A program made the position numbers and the translations under genes. The notes below the pieces were generated by a model. It had not been told where the DNA came from. It did no database searches and was given only the letters and a program-made list of their open reading frames with translations. A DNA stretch of 5,440 nt from Gammaproteobacteria bacterium. GTDB lineage: Bacteria > Pseudomonadota > Gammaproteobacteria > Enterobacterales > Kangiellaceae. Shown one piece after another: positions 1 to 5,440 of this stretch. The stretch covers positions 1 through 5,440 of the forward strand of contig JABXIW010000464.1 in the NCBI GenBank assembly GCA_013372875.1, given 5' to 3'. Each line of letters opens with the position of its first letter. The first letter of the stretch is position 1.

Positions 1-1207
1 AGAAGCCAATATCGAATGGTTAGGAGACCTTTGGTCAGCTATGAAAAGCGAAATCGCTCAATCACGCGGAGTTGAAGAAGCTAAAATCGACAACTTCATT
101 AACAACTTCCCTGCCTTAGTTAAAGCGGCGAAAGGCGACACAGGCAAGTTGGTACTTGAGCAAGGTTTTGTTGACAAGTTAATGACTCGTGGTGATTTCC
201 GCCAATACATGATCGATATGGTTGGCATGAATGAAAAGAAAACCACTTATAAAAACATTCATTACAAAAGCTACTTAAAAGCTAAGCGTCCTTTGATTGA
301 GTTACCGACTAGCGGCGAAAATCAAATCGCGGTTGTGGTGGCAAAAGGTACTATCGTTGATGGCTTCCAAAAAGAAGGTACTATCGGCGGTGATTCAACG
401 GCCAAGTTAATTCGTAAAGCGCGTATGGACGAAAATGTTAAAGCCATCGTTTTACGTGTAGACAGCCCTGGCGGTAGCGCTTTCGCTTCAGAAGTGATTC
501 GTGCGGAGCTTGAGCGTGCGCAAAATGAAGGCAAAATCGTAGTAGCCTCTATGGGCGGTATGGCTGCCTCTGGTGGTTACTGGATTTCTGCAACTGCTGA
601 TGAGATTTGGGCGCAACCAACAACTATTACTGGTTCAATTGGTATCTTCGGCATGATCCCGACGTTCCAAGAGCCAGCTAATAAAATTGGCATCTTTGCT
701 GATGGCGTTGGTACTACTCCATTCGCTGGTGCCTTTAACCCGATTAAAGACATCCCGGAAGAAGTGGGCGGCGTCATTCAAGACATCATCGAAAATGGTT
801 ATGACGAGTTCTTAGCATTAGTTGCAAAAGGTCGTGACATGACTGTTGCTGAAGTTGATAAGATCGCTCAAGGCCGTGTTTGGTCTGGAATCGATGCAAA
901 ACGTTTAGGTTTAGTCGATGAACTAGGTGACTTAAACGATGCAATTCAGGGTGCAGCCAAATTGGCCAGCATGGACGACTACAAAGTTAAATTCATGAAG
1001 CGTGAATTATCAGAAAAAGAAAAATTTATGAAGAACCTTTTAGATAACGCTGAGTTAACTGGCTCAATTAGCGAACTTAATTCTGAAGTCAAAACCAATT
1101 CTATGGTCAAGGCTCTATCAGGTGAGATTAAGCAAATCGTAGAAACCTTCGGTAACTTTAACGATCCAAATCACGCTTACGTTCACTGTATGTGTGAAAT
1201 TAAATAA
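1..1207 (+). CDS. sppA: Signal peptide peptidase SppA, 67K type (5' truncated by window edge)
   Basis: This is the C-terminal part of SppA, an inner-membrane serine protease that degrades signal peptides after their release from secreted proteins. The frame is open from base 2, giving 13 residues before the Met at 41, so that Met is internal. About 401 residues are visible, against about 618 in E. coli. Numbering from the Met at 41, the second S49 peptidase domain spans roughly 95-320. It contains LRVDSPGGSA (138-147) and MGGMAASGGYW (171-181). Ser177 (codon 569-571) aligns with the E. coli nucleophile Ser409. The catalytic Lys (Lys209 in E. coli) lies in the N-terminal domain outside the window. 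ATITGSIGIFG-like and KIAQGRVWSG segments match the family. The C-terminus FNDPNHAYVHCMCEIK resembles the E. coli tail, but with CxC where E. coli has CxxC. An intrinsic terminator follows directly. Identification is by recalled family similarity and is very secure. Confidence 0.97.
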   Translation, partial: EANIEWLGDLWSAMKSEIAQSRGVEEAKIDNFINNFPALVKAAKGDTGKLVLEQGFVDKLMTRGDFRQYMIDMVGMNEKKTTYKNIHYKSYLKAKRPLIELPTSGENQIAVVVAKGTIVDGFQKEGTIGGDSTAKLIRKARMDENVKAIVLRVDSPGGSAFASEVIRAELERAQNEGKIVVASMGGMAASGGYWISATADEIWAQPTTITGSIGIFGMIPTFQEPANKIGIFADGVGTTPFAGAFNPIKDIPEEVGGVIQDIIENGYDEFLALVAKGRDMTVAEVDKIAQGRVWSGIDAKRLGLVDELGDLNDAIQGAAKLASMDDYKVKFMKRELSEKEKFMKNLLDNAELTGSISELNSEVKTNSMVKALSGEIKQIVETFGNFNDPNHAYVHCMCEIK

Positions 1208-1223
1208 CCTAATCGTTATTTTT

Positions 1224-1250
1224 AAAAGGCGGCCAGTGGTCGCCTTTTTT
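1224..1250 (+). terminator. Intrinsic terminator of sppA
   Basis: An 11-bp stem (1224-1234 with 1238-1248, one G-T pair) encloses a 3-base loop AGT. The GC-rich core AGGCGGCC/GGTCGCCT is followed by a run of six T (1245-1250). It starts 17 bases after the sppA stop codon. This separates sppA from ansA and implies that ansA needs its own promoter. Confidence 0.9.
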
Positions 1251-1272
1251 ATTGCCTTTTTAAAAAGTAATT

Positions 1273-1302
1273 TTCCCGTTATACTTCAAGCACTTTTATA
1301 AT
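1273..1302 (+). promoter_or_regulatory. Candidate sigma-70 promoter for ansA
   Basis: A perfect -10 hexamer TATAAT lies at 1297-1302. The best -35 partner is weak: TTCCCG at 1273-1278, three of six consensus bases, with an 18-base spacer. Transcription would begin near 1309, only about eight bases before the ansA ATG, giving an unusually short leader. An alternative -10, TATACT at 1280-1285, would give a leader of about 25 bases that contains the weak Shine-Dalgarno TAGAGA at 1308-1313, but no good -35 was found for it. The strong sppA terminator just upstream supports a promoter somewhere in this 109-base gap. Confidence 0.45.
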
Positions 1303-1316
1303 AAATATAGAGAACT

Positions 1317-2336
1317 ATGGCTAGCTCGAAAAAAGTTTATATCGCCTACACAGGTGGCACCATTGGCATGAAGCCCAGTGATAACGGATTTGTGCCACAA
1401 GAAGGCTTTTTAGAGCAAACATTGGCCAGTTTCCCTGAGTTTAATCATGAACAGATGCCGCAAATTACTATTCATGATTATGCAGAACCAATCGATTCGG
1501 CCAATATGTCGCCAGAAGACTGGTATCTGATCGCCAAAGACATCGAGAAAAACTACAACGATTATGATGGTTTTGTGGTGCTGCATGGTACTGATACCAT
1601 GGCTTATACCGCTTCAGCATTGTCCTTTATGCTTGAGGGCCTGCAAAAGCCCGTCATTATTACTGGCTCGCAAATTCCATTGACGCAACTTAGAACCGAT
1701 GCGCGCGATAATATTATCAACGCCATTTATCTAGCAGCTCACTACCCTATTCCTGAAGTTTGTTTATTCTTCCATGATCATCTGCATCGCGGCAATCGCT
1801 GCACCAAAACCGATGCCGATGGCTTTGCCGCCTTTACTTCGCCGAATACGCCGCCAATCGCCAGTATTGGCAGTAAAATTAAGGTGCGTGAACATTTAGT
1901 TTTCAAACAACATAGAACTGAGCTAAACGTGCAACAATTTAGCTCACCAAAAATTGCGATTTTGACTTTATTCCCAGGGATTTCCGCTGAGTTTGTGAAA
2001 GATTTTTTGGCCCAACCGAATCTTGATGGCGTGGTCTTACAAAGCTATGGCATGGGTAATGCACCTATTAACAATAAACCATTAATCAAAGCTATTAAAA
2101 ACGCCTGTGATAAAGGCATGGTCATTGTGAACTGCACTCAATGTCTGCAAGGCAGCGTAAATATGGGCACCTATGAGACAGGCAAGGTGCTAATTGACGC
2201 AGGAGTAATTTCAGGCTTTGATATGACCACCGAAGCGGCACTAGCGAAGTTATATTATTTGTTTAGCCGTGGTTTAGATGTAGCAATCATTCGAGAAAAA
2301 ATGATTGCTAATTTACGGGGGGAGCTGACACTTTAA
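1317..2336 (+). CDS. ansA: Cytoplasmic L-asparaginase I (AnsA)
   Basis: Hydrolyses L-asparagine to L-aspartate and ammonia in the cytoplasm. The protein has 339 residues, against 338 in E. coli AnsA, and is collinear with it from end to end, finishing NLRGEL as in E. coli. Catalytic motifs are intact: YTGGTIG (11-17) with nucleophile Thr15, HGTDTMAYT (90-98) with the Thr92-Asp93 pair, and Lys164 in RCTKTDADGF. The TGSQIP and NCTQC segments of the type I family are also present. Thr163 aligns with a residue of the E. coli allosteric asparagine site (from memory), so allosteric control is plausible. Cys162 replaces a Thr in the E. coli sequence. There is no signal peptide, which excludes the periplasmic AnsB type. 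The ATG at 1317 has a weak TAGAGA Shine-Dalgarno and gives the family length. Upstream sppA is the same neighbour as in E. coli. The last 29 bases overlap the convergent membrane-protein gene. Confidence 0.96.
   Translation: MASSKKVYIAYTGGTIGMKPSDNGFVPQEGFLEQTLASFPEFNHEQMPQITIHDYAEPIDSANMSPEDWYLIAKDIEKNYNDYDGFVVLHGTDTMAYTASALSFMLEGLQKPVIITGSQIPLTQLRTDARDNIINAIYLAAHYPIPEVCLFFHDHLHRGNRCTKTDADGFAAFTSPNTPPIASIGSKIKVREHLVFKQHRTELNVQQFSSPKIAILTLFPGISAEFVKDFLAQPNLDGVVLQSYGMGNAPINNKPLIKAIKNACDKGMVIVNCTQCLQGSVNMGTYETGKVLIDAGVISGFDMTTEAALAKLYYLFSRGLDVAIIREKMIANLRGELTL
2281..2310. repeat. Perfect inverted repeat at the convergent gene ends
   Basis: TAGCAATCATT (2281-2291) and AATGATTGCTA (2300-2310) are exact reverse complements, giving an 11-bp stem with an 8-base loop. 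The repeat lies inside the end of the ansA coding region (residues around DVAIIREKMIA). On the minus strand its first three bases are the TAG stop codon of the membrane-protein gene, so it sits where a 3' hairpin would be expected. Neither strand has a T-run after the stem, so it is not a canonical intrinsic terminator. It could stabilise the 3' end of the minus transcript or slow polymerase; this is inference. Confidence 0.6.
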
Positions 2337-2775
2337 AATTAGTCATCGCAGCATTATAGAACAAGCCCAAAAGAAAAATAGAACATATCACCGCAGCTAT
2401 AATCAGGCCCCAATTAAAATTGCTTTCTAACCCAACTCCACAGAAATATTGCCTGATAATACTTGTATCGTGCTTCTTTTCCAGGCAACTAGAAGAAGCT
2501 GCTACCCAAGGGAAATTTACAATTAGAACATTTACAATGACTGATAAAGCAAACCCTAGCGCTAACCATTTCCTTTTAAAGATCAACAACCAAAAAAGTG
2601 CCATTAATAATGCTAACACCCCTAACTTTAGTGCTATTAAAAAACCTAGCAATGTTAGATAAGGGTTAAAAAATGAAATTAATAAACTTGTGGCAAACGC
2701 GACAATTGCATAAATGAAATAGGCAAGTAATGCTTTACCTGCCAAATTCGCAAATAAGTTTAAGCTCTCTTTCAC
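2308..2775 (-). CDS. Small four-helix inner-membrane protein, function unknown
   Basis: I do not recognise this 155-residue protein. It is strongly hydrophobic, with four likely membrane helices at about 13-35, 41-66, 70-92 and 122-142. The basic cluster KRK (67-69) between helices 2 and 3 suggests that both termini are cytoplasmic. This puts the polar loop 93-121 in the periplasm. That loop holds two cysteines, Cys97 and Cys112, which could form a disulfide. The start is GTG at 2775-2773. It overlaps the TGA stop of the upstream dehydrogenase as GTGA, a typical coupling arrangement, with only a weak GAG Shine-Dalgarno. The gene is more AT-rich than its neighbours: GC counts in two 60-base lines (2341-2400 and 2641-2700) are 23 and 18, against 32 in an sppA line. 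Its end overlaps ansA by 29 bp in convergent orientation. The position suggests, but does not show, a role linked to the dehydrogenase. Confidence 0.8.
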   Translation of the reverse strand: MKESLNLFANLAGKALLAYFIYAIVAFATSLLISFFNPYLTLLGFLIALKLGVLALLMALFWLLIFKRKWLALGFALSVIVNVLIVNFPWVAASSSCLEKKHDTSIIRQYFCGVGLESNFNWGLIIAAVICSIFLLGLFYNAAMTNFKVSAPPVN

Positions 2776-4028
2776 AGAAACTCATTTAGATACTGATACT
2801 TAGGCGTTAATTCACCTTTATAGGTAATAGTCGCAGCTTTTAAATCATCGGGTAAGCCACACTCATCAAATGACTTTGATAAGTCCATTGCCATAATTTG
2901 CGGGGCATAGGTTTTTAACGCCGCAGAGAAATCATTAGAAGCATCAATTGGTAATTCACAAGGTAAATTATCAATCGACATGACGGTAATGCCATCCCAA
3001 GATATGCCATCATTAGATTCTTCAGTAACCACATTGTAAGTAAAAGCTGGCGTGTCGATATCCGAGGCTTTGGTGGTGCATTCTAAGCTACCATCAATAT
3101 CGCAAGAAATATCACCAATCACTAATGGCAACTTATCTCTATTAGCAACCATTCGAGCTTTATCCAAATGCTTAGGATATTTTTCCGTCCAGTATGGCGT
3201 TTGCAATAAAATATTGAACTGACCTAACACTTGATCGAAAGAGCTTTCATAAAGCTCAACGCCCTTCTCCACAAACTCATCCATGCTAAATTCTGTGCCG
3301 TCCTTATGCTTATTGATATGACGTGAAGAAAGCACCGCGAAAAAACTACCTTCTGGTAACTTTCCCGCTAAAAAATCTTCGGCAGAAACGCGTGGCAAGC
3401 CTAACCATTCACACACTTCGATTGAGCCTTTGCCCACTTTACCGGTGCCAACAACCAATGCACGAATCGGCTCACCTTCTTGTAAATCATAGTCAGCTAA
3501 GTGAGCTTTTAGCTCAGCCACAGTGCCATAGTTATAGGTCATTTTTAGATCCGATAAAGGCGTTTCTAAGTCTTTTTGAGCCAATTTTTGGCCTAAGATG
3601 TGGAAACTATCGACCGCACCCGCAATACCCGCATAACGGCCAAAAGCAATAGTTCTTTGGCCCGTTGTTGGATCAACAATCGGCTCATAATCCAGTAAAG
3701 TCGCCTCTTCATCCAGAAACTTTTGCAGCAAAGGCATATTGTAGTCTTGGCCTTTGATGGTATGAGAAAACGCCAAATGTACTTGGCCATGTTTGATAGA
3801 GCTCACTGGCGGCTCTTTAATACCTAAGACAAATTCTGCATCATCTGGGTGCGAAGGATAAGTAACACCTGCGTCTTGATATGCTTGGTCGTTAAAAATA
3901 CGTATTTCGCATGGCTCAAGTTCAATCTGCATCCCTTGCTCAGTCATGGCTTTCACCGCTTCAGGAGTTAAAGGAGCACGACGCTCCCACTGATTTTTAT
4001 GTTCTTTGCGAATAATTGTTTTTAACAT
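2772..4028 (-). CDS. Lysine-ketoglutarate reductase-like dehydrogenase (AlaDH/PNT fold, stand-alone)
   Basis: This 418-residue protein aligns, from memory, along its whole length with the N-terminal lysine-ketoglutarate reductase half of eukaryotic AASS. That half joins L-lysine and 2-oxoglutarate with NADPH to form saccharopine. Shared blocks are WERRAPLTPE (14-23), FSHTIKGQ (87-94), DYEPIVD (113-119), the Rossmann glycine motif VVGTGKVGKGS (192-202), VLSSRH (232-237), GDISCDIDGSLE (305-316) and SIDNLPCELPIDAS (351-364). The saccharopine dehydrogenase half is absent, and no such gene lies in the window. There is no signal peptide, so it should be cytoplasmic. The ATG at 4028 has AGAG eight bases upstream and lies 18 bases after the yeaC stop, so the two are probably co-transcribed. 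Its TGA overlaps the next gene's GTG. Alanine dehydrogenase and transhydrogenase PntA share the fold but match these blocks less well. The fold and AASS relationship are secure; the exact substrate is inferred. Confidence 0.85.
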   Translation of the reverse strand: MLKTIIRKEHKNQWERRAPLTPEAVKAMTEQGMQIELEPCEIRIFNDQAYQDAGVTYPSHPDDAEFVLGIKEPPVSSIKHGQVHLAFSHTIKGQDYNMPLLQKFLDEEATLLDYEPIVDPTTGQRTIAFGRYAGIAGAVDSFHILGQKLAQKDLETPLSDLKMTYNYGTVAELKAHLADYDLQEGEPIRALVVGTGKVGKGSIEVCEWLGLPRVSAEDFLAGKLPEGSFFAVLSSRHINKHKDGTEFSMDEFVEKGVELYESSFDQVLGQFNILLQTPYWTEKYPKHLDKARMVANRDKLPLVIGDISCDIDGSLECTTKASDIDTPAFTYNVVTEESNDGISWDGITVMSIDNLPCELPIDASNDFSAALKTYAPQIMAMDLSKSFDECGLPDDLKAATITYKGELTPKYQYLNEFL

Positions 4029-4046
4029 CTTATAATCTCTTTGTGC

Positions 4047-4358
4047 TTAATCTTGGCTGGAAGTGTCCGTTTTAATATCAATCGCAACTTGGCTACGACG
4101 TTTATCATTGGCTGTTTCGCCCTGAAACTCACTTCTAATTTTTTTCCCGGTGATCATTTCACCTTGATTTGAAATGGTAAATGGCTCGTCAGCATCGCTT
4201 TGATAGCGAGCCTTATAGAGCATAATGGCTTGAATACAGGATTCTTTTTGTTGCTCACTTAGCGCCTGACCATCTGGCCACTTACCCGTCTCAACTGCTG
4301 CGGAGAAACGCTCAATCATTTCTGGAGTCAGAGAGTCGATAAGTTTGGAATAATCCAC
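4047..4358 (-). CDS. yeaC: YeaC-like protein, DUF1315 family
   Basis: A small soluble protein of 103 residues whose N-terminal half closely matches E. coli YeaC (about 90 residues, function unknown). The key block is LTPEMIERFSAAVETGKWPDG (10-30), followed by ALSEQQKE (32-39) and an MLYKARYQ segment. The C-terminal third is polar, charged and less conserved. The start is GTG at 4358-4356. It is fixed by an in-frame TAG three codons upstream, by alignment of MDYSKLIDSLTPE with the E. coli N-terminus, and by AGGA 11 bases upstream. It is the first gene of the minus-strand run, 18 bases ahead of the dehydrogenase. In E. coli, yeaC lies in the same general region as sppA and ansA, near msrB (from memory), so the grouping here may be ancestral. 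No molecular role can be assigned. Confidence 0.9.
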   Translation of the reverse strand: MDYSKLIDSLTPEMIERFSAAVETGKWPDGQALSEQQKESCIQAIMLYKARYQSDADEPFTISNQGEMITGKKIRSEFQGETANDKRRSQVAIDIKTDTSSQD

Positions 4359-4395
4359 GGTTTGCTAAGTCCTAGAGGCCATTTTGAGGTGCGCA

Positions 4396-4425
4396 ATTAT
4401 GCTTGATTTTGTCCCAAGATGCCAG
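4396..4425 (-). promoter_or_regulatory. Candidate sigma-70 promoter for yeaC and the downstream genes
   Basis: On the minus strand, CTGGCA (4425-4420, four of six -35 bases) and CATAAT (4401-4396, five of six -10 bases) are separated by 18 bases. Transcription would begin near 4388, giving a leader of about 30 bases before the yeaC GTG. It lies in the 101-base gap between the channel stop and yeaC, where no convincing terminator was found, so read-through from the channel gene is also possible. Confidence 0.45.
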
Positions 4426-4459
4426 TTTAAGGCTTGCATGTGATTAATAAATCATCAAG

Positions 4460-5260
4460 CTATTGATTGGGGTGCAAATCTTTTTCCAGTTCTTGCAGCT
4501 TACGCCTGATCACTACAATATTACGCAGAATATCCTCTTCGGTTTTCTGGGTTTGCTCAATGGCCTGTCTTTGTTCTTTTATTTCATCTAAATTATTGAT
4601 AACTAAAGCAATAAACAAGTTAACGATAATAAAAGTACCGACCACGATAAAGCTCACATAATATACCCAAGCCCATTCGTGATTAGCCAAATCAAGGTAC
4701 ATAATCTCCGTCCAGCCTTCTAAAGTCACCACTCGGAACAAAGTTAATAAAGAAGTACCAAGACTTCCCCAATATTGCGGATTACTTTCGTGGAAGAAAT
4801 GATAACCCGCCACGCCATAGATATAAAAAAGCACTAACATCAATATCACAACGTGGAACATGGACGGGATGGTTTTAAGCAAAGTACTAACGATCAAGCG
4901 TAATTCTGGCAGTGCTGAAACCAAACGTGCCACCCGCAACAGCCTTAACAAACGGCCAATCATGGCAAACTGACCAGTGAAAGGTATTAAGGAAAACACT
5001 ACGATCGAGAAATCAAATAGGTTCCAGCCATCACCAAAGTAACGCTTAAAACGAGGTGCAACCGCATAGATTTTTAACACCGCCTCAATTACAAAAATGC
5101 TCAAGATGACATTATTTGCCAAATTGATAAGCGCGACTTGACGTTCACTTAAACCCGCCATGGTTTCCACGCCAATCAACACCGCACTGATTAAGATAGT
5201 CGCGATAATAAAATACTCAAAAACTTTGCTGTGAACCAGCTTGGCAATTTTAGCTTGCAT
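4460..5260 (-). CDS. Voltage-gated cation channel, bacterial NaV/CaV family, with calcium-type filter
   Basis: A six-helix single-domain channel subunit of 266 residues, expected to form an inner-membrane homotetramer like NavAb (267 residues). S1 is about 12-32, S2 46-66 (Glu59), S3 79-93 (WNLFDF, Asp83), and S4 carries gating arginines 103, 106, 109 and 112 at three-residue spacing. The S4-S5 linker is ALPELRLIVSTLLKTIPSM. The pore loop has the filter TLEGWTE (179-185), S6 is about 197-222, and a charged heptad-like tail (226-262) fits the tetrameric coiled coil of this family. Known bacterial sodium channels read TLESW; the Gly at this place resembles CavMr and eukaryotic CaV repeats, so calcium permeation is likely but inferred. 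The ATG at 5260 is chosen because MQAKIAKLVHSKVFEYFII matches the NavAb N-terminus. An in-frame TTG at 5320 would add 20 unconserved residues and lacks a Shine-Dalgarno. The gene appears monocistronic. Confidence 0.93.
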   Translation of the reverse strand: MQAKIAKLVHSKVFEYFIIATILISAVLIGVETMAGLSERQVALINLANNVILSIFVIEAVLKIYAVAPRFKRYFGDGWNLFDFSIVVFSLIPFTGQFAMIGRLLRLLRVARLVSALPELRLIVSTLLKTIPSMFHVVILMLVLFYIYGVAGYHFFHESNPQYWGSLGTSLLTLFRVVTLEGWTEIMYLDLANHEWAWVYYVSFIVVGTFIIVNLFIALVINNLDEIKEQRQAIEQTQKTEEDILRNIVVIRRKLQELEKDLHPNQ

Positions 5261-5291
5261 CTGAATTTCGATCGTTAGATTTATGGCGGCA

Positions 5292-5320
5292 AAAATATCA
5301 CTTCTGCAGCAAGCATTCAA
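5292..5320 (-). promoter_or_regulatory. Candidate promoter for the ion channel gene
   Basis: On the minus strand, TTGAAT (5320-5315, four of six -35 bases) and TATTTT (5297-5292, four of six -10 bases) are separated by 17 bases. The predicted start near 5285 leaves a leader of about 25 bases before the ATG at 5260. The -35 covers the alternative TTG codon, which fits the shorter protein start. The tRNA terminator just upstream makes a separate promoter necessary, but the match is modest. Confidence 0.3.
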
Positions 5321-5351
5321 CGACAGAATTTTAAGGATATGTTTCAGATAT

Positions 5352-5380
5352 AAAAAAGCCCTGCTATTGCAGAGCTTTTT
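5352..5380 (-). terminator. Intrinsic terminator of the tRNA-Arg transcript
   Basis: On the minus strand a 12-bp stem (5380-5369 with 5364-5353, one T-G pair) closes an AATA loop. The core GCTCTGC/GCAGGGC is followed by a T-run (5357-5352). It begins five bases after the tRNA 3' end. Because the stem is flanked by A and T runs, it could also stop transcription arriving on the plus strand. Confidence 0.88.
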
Positions 5381-5384
5381 AAGA

Positions 5385-5440
5385 TGGCGCGCATGGAAGG
5401 AGTCGAACCTCCGACCGCCTGGTTCGTAGCCAGGTACTCT
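5385..5440 (-). tRNA. tRNA-Arg(ACG), 3' part; 5' end beyond window
   Basis: Read on the minus strand, the end of the D-arm (AGAGTA) is followed by anticodon stem CCTGG/CCAGG around loop CTACGAA, with anticodon ACG at 5427-5425. Then come the variable loop, T-arm GGAGG-TTCGACT-CCTTC, the acceptor 3' strand CATGCGC, discriminator G and an encoded CCA ending at 5385. This closely matches E. coli tRNA-Arg(ACG), which decodes CGU, CGC and CGA once the wobble A is deaminated to inosine. The 5' acceptor strand and most of the D-arm lie past the right edge. Confidence 0.95.

Noticed and set aside
58..777. Several minus-strand open frames opposite sppA
   Set aside because: They are shadows of the sppA coding frame, with no plausible domains or ribosome binding sites.
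1256..1267. Palindrome CTTTTTAAAAAG in the ansA upstream region
   Set aside because: It is a simple AT-run symmetry at the tail of the sppA terminator, with no support as an operator.
2420..2662. 80-codon open frame on the plus strand
   Set aside because: It is antisense to the membrane-protein gene, has no recognisable domain and no clear Shine-Dalgarno, and its length is expected by chance opposite a hydrophobic coding region.
3323..3652. 109-codon open frame on the plus strand
   Set aside because: It lies wholly antisense to the well-supported LKR-like gene. Its translation is low-complexity, rich in Leu, His, Ser and Pro, with no family resemblance.
2772..4028. Annotation as alanine dehydrogenase or transhydrogenase PntA
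   Set aside because: The fold is shared, but blocks such as SIDNLPCELPIDAS, GDISCDIDGSLE and FSHTIKGQ match the AASS reductase domain specifically.
4441..4454. Small hairpin TGATT-AATA-AATCA just after the channel stop
   Set aside because: A five-pair, AT-rich stem with no T-run is too weak to call a terminator. A separate 7-base inverted repeat (GCTTGAT 4401-4407, ATCAAGC 4454-4460) is also within chance expectation.
5353..5440. tRNA 3' end as a phage or island attachment site
   Set aside because: No integrase, direct repeat of the tRNA 3' end, or island-like genes are seen downstream. The neighbouring genes look like core chromosome.

Overview
The window looks like a piece of a gammaproteobacterial chromosome, probably from a marine, moderately AT-rich lineage. 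This rests on close matches, recalled from memory, to enterobacterial SppA, AnsA (asparaginase I) and YeaC, and on an encoded CCA in the tRNA-Arg. I cannot name a genus from sequence alone; a Kangiella- or Alteromonadales-like organism is a guess. There is no transposase, integrase, CRISPR array or other sign of a mobile element.

Layout. Bases 1-1207 (+) hold the C-terminal two thirds of sppA, which enters from the left edge and ends at a strong intrinsic terminator. Bases 1317-2336 (+) hold a complete ansA for cytoplasmic L-asparaginase I, with its own candidate promoter. The rest is on the minus strand. From right to left it reads: the 3' part of tRNA-Arg(ACG) with its terminator, a voltage-gated ion channel of the bacterial NaV/CaV family, then a tight three-gene run. 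That run is yeaC (DUF1315), a free-standing lysine-ketoglutarate-reductase-like dehydrogenase, and a small four-helix membrane protein of unknown function. The last two genes overlap as GTGA, so they are probably translationally coupled.

The minus-strand run converges on ansA. The last membrane-protein codons overlap the last ansA codons by 29 bp. A perfect inverted repeat in this overlap begins exactly at the membrane protein's stop codon.

How the genes may work together: ansA (asparagine to aspartate plus ammonia) and the lysine-reductase-like enzyme suggest an amino-acid catabolism theme, and sppA clears cleaved signal peptides at the inner membrane. The link between the dehydrogenase and the membrane protein is inferred only from gene order. 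The two points most worth a second look are the channel, whose selectivity filter reads TLEGW rather than the TLESW of bacterial sodium channels and so suggests calcium permeation, and the stand-alone reductase, which lacks the saccharopine dehydrogenase half it is fused to in animals and plants.
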